From Hominilimicola fabiformis (lineage in GTDB: Bacteria > Bacillota > Clostridia > UBA1381), in NCBI RefSeq assembly GCF_020687385.1, contig NZ_JAJEQM010000008.1, positions 1 to 64,000 on the forward strand: DNA of 64,000 bases. The letters run 5' to 3'. This document shows, piece after piece, positions 24,192 through 31,364 of this stretch (position 1 is the stretch's first letter; every line of letters begins with the position of its first letter). The translations under genes and the position numbers were made by a program. The notes below the pieces were generated by a model that saw only the letters and a program-made list of their open reading frames with translations, had not been told where the DNA came from and did not search any database.

Positions 24192-25109
24192 ATGAAAGAT
24201 TTAATCAGTTTACACGATTTAACTTCAGAAGAAGTAAAAGGACTTTTGGAGCTTGGTTTAAAATTAAAAAAGGAACAGAAAAGCGGAATTGAACATCATA
24301 TTTTAAAGGGTAAAACACTTGGTATGATATTCACAAAATCATCAACAAGAACAAGAGTATCATTTGAAGTGGGTATGACTCAACTTGGCGGTTATCCGTT
24401 GTTCTTATCGTCAAACGACATTCAGCTTGGACGCGGCGAATCAATTTACGATACTGCAAAGGTTTTGGAAAGAATGCTTGACGGTATTATGATTCGTACT
24501 TACGCACATCAAGATGTTTTGGACCTTGCAGAATATGCAAATATTCCTGTAATCAACGCACTTACAGACTTGCTTCACCCATGTCAGGTGCTTGCAGACC
24601 TTATGACAACATATGAGCATAAGGGCAAGCTTGAAGGCTTGAAACTTGCATATATCGGTGACGGTAATAATATGGCACATTCGCTTATGTACGGCTGTGC
24701 AAAGGCAGGTATGGACTGTGCGATCGCAACACCTGAAAATTATCAGTGTGACGCGGAAGTGGTTGCAAACGCAAAGGACGACTTCAAGAAGTCGGGAAAA
24801 GAATTAATTTTGACAACAGATCCGGTTGAGGCAATCAAAAATGCAGATGTAGTTTATACAGATACATGGGTATCAATGGGACAAGAGGCTGAAAAGGCAG
24901 AAAGACAAAAGATATTTATGCCGTATCAAGTAAACGGTGAATTGTTCAAGAATGCCGCAGATGACGCTGTATTTATGCACTGCTTGCCTGCATATCGCGG
25001 TTTTGAAGTTACAGAAGAAGTTATAGACGGACCTCAATCTGTTATTTTTGACGAGGCTGAAAACAGACTTCATGCTCAAAAAGCAGTTATGGCAACATTG
25101 ATGGGATAA
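24192..25109 (+). CDS. argF: Ornithine carbamoyltransferase
   Basis: Joins ornithine and carbamoyl phosphate to give citrulline. The 305-residue protein has the carbamoyl phosphate site KSSTRTRVSFE (about 48-58), the motif LLHPCQVLADLMT, and the ornithine-binding, Cys-containing loop FMHCLPAYRG. The fold and length are those of anabolic OTCases in Firmicutes. Its ribosome site (GGAGGAATT) overlaps the argD stop. Regulation is through the upstream ARG box. Confidence 0.95.
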   Translation: MKDLISLHDLTSEEVKGLLELGLKLKKEQKSGIEHHILKGKTLGMIFTKSSTRTRVSFEVGMTQLGGYPLFLSSNDIQLGRGESIYDTAKVLERMLDGIMIRTYAHQDVLDLAEYANIPVINALTDLLHPCQVLADLMTTYEHKGKLEGLKLAYIGDGNNMAHSLMYGCAKAGMDCAIATPENYQCDAEVVANAKDDFKKSGKELILTTDPVEAIKNADVVYTDTWVSMGQEAEKAERQKIFMPYQVNGELFKNAADDAVFMHCLPAYRGFEVTEEVIDGPQSVIFDEAENRLHAQKAVMATLMG

Positions 25110-25124
25110 TCGGAGGTTATAGTA

Positions 25125-25622
25125 ATGGAAAGTGATTATCAGTCATTATTTCAAGTGCGTTTGGCTAATTATGATGATATACCTGCAATTATGAATATCA
25201 CGCGTGAGGCATTTGTTAAATATCAGCAGATGTCAGGCGTTGAAAAGCTTGCGGCACTTGAAGAATCGTATAATGATGTGAAAAAAGATATAGATACAAA
25301 AGTTGTATTGCTTGCATTGTCTGACGGCGAACCTGTCGGCAGTGTGAGAGTAGAGGTATTTCCCGATAAAACCGCATATTTGTCACGTTTTGCGGTAAAG
25401 GTTACAAGTCAAAATAACGGTATCGGTAAATCAATAATGAATCTTGTTGATAAAATTATGGTTAAAAAGGGTGTAACTCAAATTCAGTTGCATACAGGCT
25501 CAAAGATTACATCGCTTATTCGTTTTTATTACGGCAGAGGATTTTATATTGATTCGACAGATAAGTCGCGAGGTTATGTTCGTGCATTGTTGATTAAGGA
25601 ATATCAAAAGAAAGATTGTTAG
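25125..25622 (+). CDS. GNAT-family acetyltransferase in the arg operon
   Basis: 165 residues with the GNAT fold: FQVRLANYDDIPAIMNI at the start, VLLALSDGEPVGSVRVEVF in the central strands, the acetyl-CoA segment AVKVTSQNNGIGKSIMNLV (a divergent Q-x-x-G-I-G-K loop), and TSLIRFYYGRGFY near the end. It follows argF by 15 bases with its own GGAGG, so it is cotranscribed. Some short GNAT proteins make N-acetylglutamate in arginine clusters; that role is possible here but unproven, since the motifs do not mark the substrate. Confidence 0.75.
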   Translation: MESDYQSLFQVRLANYDDIPAIMNITREAFVKYQQMSGVEKLAALEESYNDVKKDIDTKVVLLALSDGEPVGSVRVEVFPDKTAYLSRFAVKVTSQNNGIGKSIMNLVDKIMVKKGVTQIQLHTGSKITSLIRFYYGRGFYIDSTDKSRGYVRALLIKEYQKKDC

Positions 25623-25624
25623 GT

Positions 25625-25656
25625 AAAAGGGACACTAAAATTTAGTGTCCCTTTTG
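25625..25656. terminator. Terminator of the arg operon
   Basis: AAAAGGGACACTAAA and TTTAGTGTCCCTTTT form 15-bp arms, symmetric for both strands. Its left half, GGGACACTAAA, occurs again at 25770. Confidence 0.85.
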
Positions 25657-25684
25657 ATATGCGGTAAATATAAATAAACCTTGT

Positions 25685-25759
25685 GAGCGGCCAATGACCG
25701 CTCCTACAAATATTTAGTCGATAATTATTGAAATTCGTAGGGGCGATCATTGGTCGCCT
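25685..25759. repeat. Repeat B, inverted pair
   Basis: A reverse-oriented, diverged copy (25685-25707, GAGCGGCCAATGACCGCTCCTAC) and a forward copy (25738-25759, GTAGGGGCGATCATTGGTCGCC) face each other across some 30 bases. They lie between the arg terminator and the esterase promoter. Confidence 0.75.
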
Positions 25760-25787
25760 TGATTTTATGGGGACACTAAACATTCTC

Positions 25788-25816
25788 TTGACAAAATCAC
25801 TTATAAAATGTATACT
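25788..25816 (+). promoter_or_regulatory. Esterase promoter
   Basis: TTGACA (25788-25793), 17 bp, TATACT (25811-25816). The -10 box lies inside the longest open frame of the esterase, which is why the later ATG at 25844 is preferred as the start. Confidence 0.75.
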
Positions 25817-25843
25817 AAACAAAAACACTTATGGAGATATTAT

Positions 25844-26725
25844 ATGAAATTATTGGCGGACTTAATATTAAACGGTGCAGAAACGATGAAAATGTCGGAG
25901 AACATAAAAAAGAATTTCGACAATCCCGAAAGAAACAACGGTGAATTGAGGGCAGATAAATTTAAAGGGTTTATAACAGATGAATGGAATGTGGACGGCT
26001 TTAATGTTATAACAGTAAGCGGCAAAAAAACAAACGGGGGACACGTTATATTTTTGCATGGCGGAGGATATGTCGCAGAGGCGACAGCATCTCACAGAAG
26101 AATTATTGAAGAACTTGTGAAAATGTACGGATTAAAAGTGACTTTTATAGACTATCCGCTTGCACCCGAGCATACATATGAAAAAACACACGAAATCGTA
26201 ATGAAAGCATACAGAGAGATTACAATTAAAAATTACGGTGATGAATTTTATTTGTTCGGTGACAGTGCAGGCGGTGGATTGGCTTTGGCAGTTTTGCAGA
26301 TATTGCGTGATGAAAAAATAATACCGTTTCCGAAAAAGACAGTTTTAATGTCACCATGGGTTGACTTGACTATGAGCAATCCGAAAATAGGGGAGGCGGC
26401 GGAACGCGATCCGCTTTTGACGATGGATTGCCTGTACCATGCGGCGGAGAGATATATTGGAAACGGTGACGCTAAAAATCCTGTGCTTTCACCTATATTC
26501 GGAAGAATGGATAATCTCGGTAAAATATTTCTTTTGACAGGAACTCATGAAATTTTAAATCCCGATTGCAGAAAGTTAAAAACAAAGTTGATGGCGGCAT
26601 ACGGTACGGAGCTGGAATTTTATGAGGGTGAAAAAATGGTTCACGACTGGATTTTGGCAACACCGTTTTATCTTGAGGCATTTAAAGCGATTGAAATGGT
26701 CGGAGAATTTTATGTGAACGGCTAA
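25844..26725 (+). CDS. Alpha/beta hydrolase, HSL-type esterase
   Basis: A 293-residue serine esterase of the hormone-sensitive lipase (family IV) kind. The oxyanion-hole motif is FLHGGGYVAEA (about 68-78), the nucleophile elbow is FGDSAGGGLAL, the acid and base lie near TGTHEILNPDCRKL and EKMVHDW. SHRRIIEELVKMYGLKVTFIDYPLAPEH is typical of the family. The start at 25844 has GGAGAT eight bases upstream; a longer frame from 25808 would overlap the -10 box. It stands alone between a promoter and a terminator. The natural ester is unknown. Confidence 0.82.
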   Translation: MKLLADLILNGAETMKMSENIKKNFDNPERNNGELRADKFKGFITDEWNVDGFNVITVSGKKTNGGHVIFLHGGGYVAEATASHRRIIEELVKMYGLKVTFIDYPLAPEHTYEKTHEIVMKAYREITIKNYGDEFYLFGDSAGGGLALAVLQILRDEKIIPFPKKTVLMSPWVDLTMSNPKIGEAAERDPLLTMDCLYHAAERYIGNGDAKNPVLSPIFGRMDNLGKIFLLTGTHEILNPDCRKLKTKLMAAYGTELEFYEGEKMVHDWILATPFYLEAFKAIEMVGEFYVNG

Positions 26726-26726
26726 T

Positions 26727-26758
26727 AAAAAAGCAAGCTGATTTCAGCTTGCTTTTTT
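26727..26758. terminator. Bidirectional terminator between convergent genes
   Basis: A-tract, AAGCAAGCTGA, a very short loop, TCAGCTTGCTT and T-tract. It serves both the esterase (+) and the L,D-transpeptidase (-). Confidence 0.9.
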
Positions 26759-26762
26759 GATA

Positions 26763-28121
26763 TTATTCTGTAATATAAATTCTTGTATAGAACGGAATTG
26801 TATTTGCAATCCAGTTAATATCGCTTGGGTGAAGACGTACACAACCGTGAGAAATATTTACGCCGACACGTCCGTCATATTCTGTACCGTTATAGTAAAG
26901 CAATGTTGAATGAAGTGCATAACCGTTATAGAAACGAAGTACAGGACCTACATAGTAGCTTGGATAATCCCATTCTGTGCGTTCGATATATTCAAATTGA
27001 CCTGTGATTGTAGGCGTATTCCATGCACCTAATGCACAAGGAAATTCTTTTTGAAGTTCCCAATTATATTGTGAGCCTTGATATACTCTTACCTTATATT
27101 CGTGCTTTGAAACCCATACAAGATAATTTGTACGGCTTGTAATACCGTTCTTGTTTACAGGTGTTCTGTTGCGATATTCTTTAACTATAGGAGATTCACC
27201 AATGATAATATCAAGGTGGTCGTCGAAATCAAGAACATCAAGACTTGAATTAAACGATTCGGCAAGCGTTCTTACAGGAACAAATAGAGAACCCTCGATA
27301 TAAACCGTTGCGTGAGGTGCGTATGTATCGTTTCCGAAAATCGTTGTATATGCACTGTTTGCGTTAAAAATAACTTGGTCTGAACCGACGCTGCAAACTA
27401 CGCTGTCATATTTAGGATCGTATGTAACCTTTAATCCCATTGCCTCACCGATTGCACGAACAGGCATCATTGCGACACCGTCAACTATTCTTGCACGCGG
27501 TGAAACGTCTTGAAGAAAGTTACCGCTTACATACATACAAAGTTCTTTATCGTAATTCGGATTACCGTTCATTGCACAACCGTTATTTTGTACATATTCG
27601 CCGTTTTCGTTCAAATATCCGTACGTCTGAACTTCAAGAATGCCGTCAGGCTCAATCTTTTTATCGTAATATTTCAATGAACGAAGTCCCGAAACGAGCT
27701 TTACCTTGAATTTTTCGCCCATACGATATTGCGGAACGTTGAATATAAGATTTAGCGAAGAAGTATCCTGAGATACGTTTTCGGTAATTGAACCGAGTAA
27801 TTCATCGGAACTGCTGTAAAGTTCGACAGTTACGTCATTAGGTATTATGTACTTATGCGATGTGATGTCAATATTAAGAACAAATTGTGTTGATAATTCG
27901 TTCTCCGATATTGTCGGCGTTGAAGTCGGCTTAACTGTCGGCTCTGCGGCCGGTGTTGTTGCTGCTGTTTCTGTCGGCTCAACCGTTGTTCCCGGTGAAA
28001 CGGTAGGCTCTACTGTTACTTGCGGTGTTTCTGTCGGTGCAGGTGACGCTGTTTCGGCGAATGCGACTATTCCGCTCAAAACGATTGATACGGCAAGAAA
28101 CATTCCTAAAATTTTTTTCAT
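26763..28121 (-). CDS. Secreted L,D-transpeptidase with copper-amine-oxidase-like domain
   Basis: The protein cross-links or remodels peptidoglycan outside the membrane. It has 452 residues: a signal peptide (about 1-23), a Pro/Thr/Glu/Val-rich stalk (24-72), an uncharacterised beta region (about 80-180), a copper amine oxidase N-like domain (MYVSGNFLQDVSPRARIVDGVAMMPVRAIGEAMG..., about 195-310) and a C-terminal YkuD catalytic domain ending in NISHGCVRLHPSDINWI, whose Cys is the nucleophile and His its partner. YALHSTLLYYN is part of the active-site surround. It is transcribed alone and ends at the shared terminator. Clear family, substrate details unknown. Confidence 0.87.
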   Translation of the reverse strand: MKKILGMFLAVSIVLSGIVAFAETASPAPTETPQVTVEPTVSPGTTVEPTETAATTPAAEPTVKPTSTPTISENELSTQFVLNIDITSHKYIIPNDVTVELYSSSDELLGSITENVSQDTSSLNLIFNVPQYRMGEKFKVKLVSGLRSLKYYDKKIEPDGILEVQTYGYLNENGEYVQNNGCAMNGNPNYDKELCMYVSGNFLQDVSPRARIVDGVAMMPVRAIGEAMGLKVTYDPKYDSVVCSVGSDQVIFNANSAYTTIFGNDTYAPHATVYIEGSLFVPVRTLAESFNSSLDVLDFDDHLDIIIGESPIVKEYRNRTPVNKNGITSRTNYLVWVSKHEYKVRVYQGSQYNWELQKEFPCALGAWNTPTITGQFEYIERTEWDYPSYYVGPVLRFYNGYALHSTLLYYNGTEYDGRVGVNISHGCVRLHPSDINWIANTIPFYTRIYITE

Positions 28122-28269
28122 ACTTATCTCCCCTTAAACTATTATAAAATAATCATATCACACCGAATTATCAAAGTCAATAAACAATAAAAGCTAAACA
28201 TAAATTCGGATTAATCACTAAAAAAACACATCAAATTTTAACTAAAATGATGTGCTTTTTTTACTTGAC

Positions 28270-29064
28270 TTATTTTTCACGAATAAAAATTCTTTCAATG
28301 TCTGTACACAAACCGCTTTGTTCGTCAATGTCAAAAATACAACCGCAAAATTGTCCTTTTCCGTTCGCAATTTCAAACTTTTGAGGCATACCTGTAATAA
28401 ATTTTTTTATTATTGCATTATTCTCTCTGCCGAGTATCGATATTTGAGGACCTGTCATTCCAAGGTCGGTTATATTTCCCGTACCTTTCGGAAGAATGAC
28501 TTCATCGGCTGTTTGAACGTGTGTGTGCGTTCCGAATACGGCTGAAACTTTGCCGTCAAGGAAATATGCCATAGCAAGTTTTTCGCTTGTTGCCTCTGCA
28601 TGAAAATCTACTATTATAATATTGGTTGATTTCTTTAATTTTGCAACCTCGCGTTCGGCAGCGTCGAAAGGGGAGTCTGCGGGGTCAAGATATGTTCTGC
28701 CGATAAGATTTACAACTCCGACTTTAACACCGTTTTTTGCGGTAAAAACGATACTTCCCTCACCCGGACACTTTTTATTGTAATTCGCCGGACGGATTAC
28801 ATTTCCCTCGTTACGCATAATATCAACAACTTCTTTTGCATCCCAAGTGTGATTACCCATAGTGATAACGTCAATTCCTGCACGAATAAGCTCGTCATAT
28901 GCGTTGCGGGCAAGACCTCTGCCGTGGGTGGCATTTTCACCGTTTGCGATAACTAAGTCAATACCTTTCTGATATTTCATATCGTCAACATATTTAAAGA
29001 GCATATCGCGTCCTATACGGCTGACAATATCTCCGATACATAGAATTTTCATAATAAAATCCAT
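28270..29064 (-). CDS. ymdB: YmdB-family metallophosphoesterase
   Basis: YmdB-type calcineurin-like phosphodiesterase (TIGR00282); the Bacillus protein hydrolyses cyclic nucleotides and affects biofilm and motility choice. The metal ligands lie in KILCIGDIVSRIGRDML, IANGENATHGRGL, TMGNHTWD, IIVDFHAEATSEK and VFGTHTHVQTAD. It is downstream of rny, as in Bacillus. The start at 29064 has AAAGG close by; the alternative ATG at 29052 (MKILCIGD) matches the usual family start but has a poorer ribosome site. Length is about 260. Confidence 0.9.
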   Translation of the reverse strand: MDFIMKILCIGDIVSRIGRDMLFKYVDDMKYQKGIDLVIANGENATHGRGLARNAYDELIRAGIDVITMGNHTWDAKEVVDIMRNEGNVIRPANYNKKCPGEGSIVFTAKNGVKVGVVNLIGRTYLDPADSPFDAAEREVAKLKKSTNIIIVDFHAEATSEKLAMAYFLDGKVSAVFGTHTHVQTADEVILPKGTGNITDLGMTGPQISILGRENNAIIKKFITGMPQKFEIANGKGQFCGCIFDIDEQSGLCTDIERIFIREK

Positions 29065-29179
29065 AGCCTTTCTGCCCGCAGATTTATTTATAACACTGTC
29101 TTATCGTGGGCGGACAGGACGTGTAAAACTGTATAATATATCTAAAATTAAAATAAATTTTCGTTCAAAATAAATAAAA

Positions 29180-29280
29180 AAAGGAGTATTACAGAACGGG
29201 TAGAAGCTAAACATAAACGGCTTATACAGTGCCTTTATCGCAAAGTATCAAAGTCATAAATATTTACGCTCTGTAATAAC
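29180..29280 (-). ncRNA. Structured RNA element between rny and ymdB
   Basis: On the minus strand ATTACAGAGCG (29277-29267) pairs with CGTTCTGTAAT (29198-29188; one G-U), closing about 68 bases that hold an inner hairpin (ATAAAGGC with GCCGTTTAT, one bulge). ACTCC and seven Ts follow, so the whole can end transcription. It could be a processed 3' end, a regulatory element for ymdB, or a small RNA. It matches no riboswitch I know. Confidence 0.45.
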
Positions 29281-29306
29281 CCCAAATTTTTCAAAGTAAT
29301 GCAAGC

Positions 29307-30884
29307 TTATTTAGCGTAATCAACCGCTCTTGTTTCACGAATCATACTAACTTTAATCTGACCCGGATATTCAAGCTCGCTTTCAATACGTTTAACAATT
29401 TCTTTTGCTACAAGAATCATACCTTCGTCGTTGACCTTTTCAGGTTTGACCATAATTCTGATTTCACGACCGGCTTGAATAGCAAATGACTTTTCAACGC
29501 TGTCGAAACTGTTTGCAATTTCTTCAAGGTTTTGTAAACGCTTGATGTAGGTTTCAAGATTTTCACGTCTTGCTCCCGGACGTGCTGCGGATATTGCATC
29601 GGCTGCCTGTACTAAAGAGGCAACGATTGTCTGTGCCTCGACGTCACCGTGGTGAGCCATAATAGCGTGTACAACATCCTTGTTTTCACGATACTTCTTT
29701 GCAATATCTGCGCCGATAGTAACGTGTGAGCCTTCGACTTCATGGTCAACTGCTTTACCGATGTCGTGAAGTAAACCTGCACGTTTTGCAAGTGCGACAT
29801 CGACGCCCAGTTCACCTGCCATAACGCCCGCAAGATGCGAAACCTCAATGCTATGCTTTAGGACGTTCTGACCGTAACTTGTTCTGAATTTAAGTTTACC
29901 AAGCAATTTGATAAGTTCAGGGTGAAGACCGTGTACACCTGTTTCAAATGTAGCACTTTCGCCCTCTTGCTTGATGATTGATTCAACCTCTTTACGAGAT
30001 TTTTCAACTGTTTCCTCAATGCGTGCCGGATGAATACGTCCGTCCACGATAAGCTTCTCAAGTGCAAGACGTGCAACTTCACGTCTGATAGGATCGAAAC
30101 TTGAAACAATAACTGCCTCAGGAGTATCGTCGATGATTAAATCAACGCCTGTAAGAGTTTCAATGGTTCTGATGTTTCGTCCTTCACGACCGATTATACG
30201 GCCTTTCATTTCATCACTTGGAAGATTAACAACAGAAACGGTGGTTTCGGCAACGTGATCGGCGGCAACTTTTTGAATAGCTAAAGAAACTATGTTCTTT
30301 GCTTTCTTTTCCGCGTTCTCCTTTGCCTCTTGCTCAATTTCTTTAACCATCATGGCTGCCTCATGCTTTGTTTGATTTTCAACATCTTTTAATAAGATAG
30401 TCTTAGCCTCTTCGGCGGTAAGACCTGAAATCTTTTCAATAAGAGCCATTTGTTGTTCTTTGATTTCTGCTATTTCTTTTTCTTTAGATTCAAGTGACTT
30501 TAGTTTTTGACTTAAAGTCTGTTCTTTTTTCTCTAAATTATCTGTTTTCTTGTCTAAGTTTTCTTCTTTTTGGTTAATTCTGCGTTCCTGACGATTAAGT
30601 TCATTTCTGCGTTCCTTAACCTCTGCGTCAAAGTCTGCGCGAAGTTTTTGATTTTCTTCTTTAGCCTCAAGCAACAGTTCACGCTTTTTGGCGTCGGCAG
30701 CCTTTTCGGCATCCTTTACAATAGACTTGGCTTTTTCTTCGGCACTGCCGAATTCGGCCTCAGCAATTTTCTTTCTGTGTGCAACGCCTAAGTTGAAACC
30801 AACAATGACGCCTATAACACATAATACGATTGCAACGATTATCATTACAATTAATAATACTGTATTAATCAGTAACACCCCCAT
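29307..30884 (-). CDS. rny: Ribonuclease Y
   Basis: Membrane-bound endoribonuclease that starts mRNA decay in Firmicutes. Of 525 residues, 1-28 form a membrane helix, about 40-190 a long coiled coil ([19 protein letters not shown]..., [18 protein letters not shown]), then a KH domain with [28 protein letters not shown], then the HD domain with [12 protein letters not shown] and IMAHHGDVE. No good ribosome site precedes the ATG at 30884; a G-run (ATGGGGGTG) covers the start itself, so the true first codon could be slightly further in. It is encoded upstream of ymdB in one direction, with a structured leader. Confidence 0.95.
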   Translation of the reverse strand: MGVLLINTVLLIVMIIVAIVLCVIGVIVGFNLGVAHRKKIAEAEFGSAEEKAKSIVKDAEKAADAKKRELLLEAKEENQKLRADFDAEVKERRNELNRQERRINQKEENLDKKTDNLEKKEQTLSQKLKSLESKEKEIAEIKEQQMALIEKISGLTAEEAKTILLKDVENQTKHEAAMMVKEIEQEAKENAEKKAKNIVSLAIQKVAADHVAETTVSVVNLPSDEMKGRIIGREGRNIRTIETLTGVDLIIDDTPEAVIVSSFDPIRREVARLALEKLIVDGRIHPARIEETVEKSRKEVESIIKQEGESATFETGVHGLHPELIKLLGKLKFRTSYGQNVLKHSIEVSHLAGVMAGELGVDVALAKRAGLLHDIGKAVDHEVEGSHVTIGADIAKKYRENKDVVHAIMAHHGDVEAQTIVASLVQAADAISAARPGARRENLETYIKRLQNLEEIANSFDSVEKSFAIQAGREIRIMVKPEKVNDEGMILVAKEIVKRIESELEYPGQIKVSMIRETRAVDYAK

Positions 30885-31106
30885 AAAAAGTTTACCAACG
30901 CTTAATAATGGGGGACTTCTTAAAATGACTGCGTCCTATACAACTGAATACTTCATAAACCTCTATGAAACAGATGCAGGTAAAGTACCATAGTGATTTG
31001 TAATCATACAAGAGCAGTCTACCTTAAGACGGCTCCATTTTAAGTATTGGGATTACATATAAAAGTATAGTATACAGAAAAATTTTATTTTTAAAGAATA
31101 TTAAGC
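30885..31106 (-). ncRNA. Long structured leader of rny
   Basis: About 220 bases lie between the predicted start and the rny ATG. On the minus strand TGTAATC (31057-31051) pairs with GATTACA (31005-30999), enclosing a hairpin GAGCCGTCT...AGACTGCTC. But CTTAAAATG (31044-31036), inside that domain, is exactly complementary to CATTTTAAG (30927-30919) further on, which gives a pseudoknot or a competing fold. TTCATA/TATGAA forms one more hairpin. It does not look like a T-box. Function unknown; control of RNase Y synthesis is an inference. Confidence 0.45.
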
Positions 31107-31112
31107 AATTAT

Positions 31113-31141
31113 ATTTTATACTATTTTGTGCATTCTGTCAA
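31113..31141 (-). promoter_or_regulatory. rny promoter
   Basis: On the minus strand TTGACA (31141-31136), 17 bp, TAAAAT (31118-31113). A second weak -10-like TATACT lies nearer the gene. Confidence 0.6.
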
Positions 31142-31257
31142 GGTGTATTATTAATATGAAAGTATTTTTTTCTGTAAAATAAGATTGGAAATTGCGTAAA
31201 AACGTCGTAAACGTAAATTTTATGTAAAATAGCACAAAAAAATTTGAAAAAATTATT

Positions 31258-31297
31258 CACTTATGGTCTTTACTAACAAAAATAAGTGTGATATAAT
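31258..31297 (+). promoter_or_regulatory. glg operon promoter with inverted repeat
   Basis: TTTACT (31269-31274), 17 bp, TATAAT (31292-31297). CACTTAT (31258-31264) and ATAAGTG (31282-31288) form a 7-bp inverted repeat that brackets the -35 box, as an operator would. No local regulator gene is seen. Confidence 0.55.
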
Positions 31298-31364
31298 AGT
31301 TACAACAAGATAAATCAGTAAGGAAATATGTATATTTTAATTTACTGAAAAGGGAGGGAAATAT

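Noticed and set aside
30885-31106. T-box or 6S RNA identity for the rny leader
   Set aside because: No T-box core sequence (GGGTGGNACCGCG type) and no terminator are seen; length and a rod-like fold would suit 6S RNA, but I cannot confirm its central bubble by eye.
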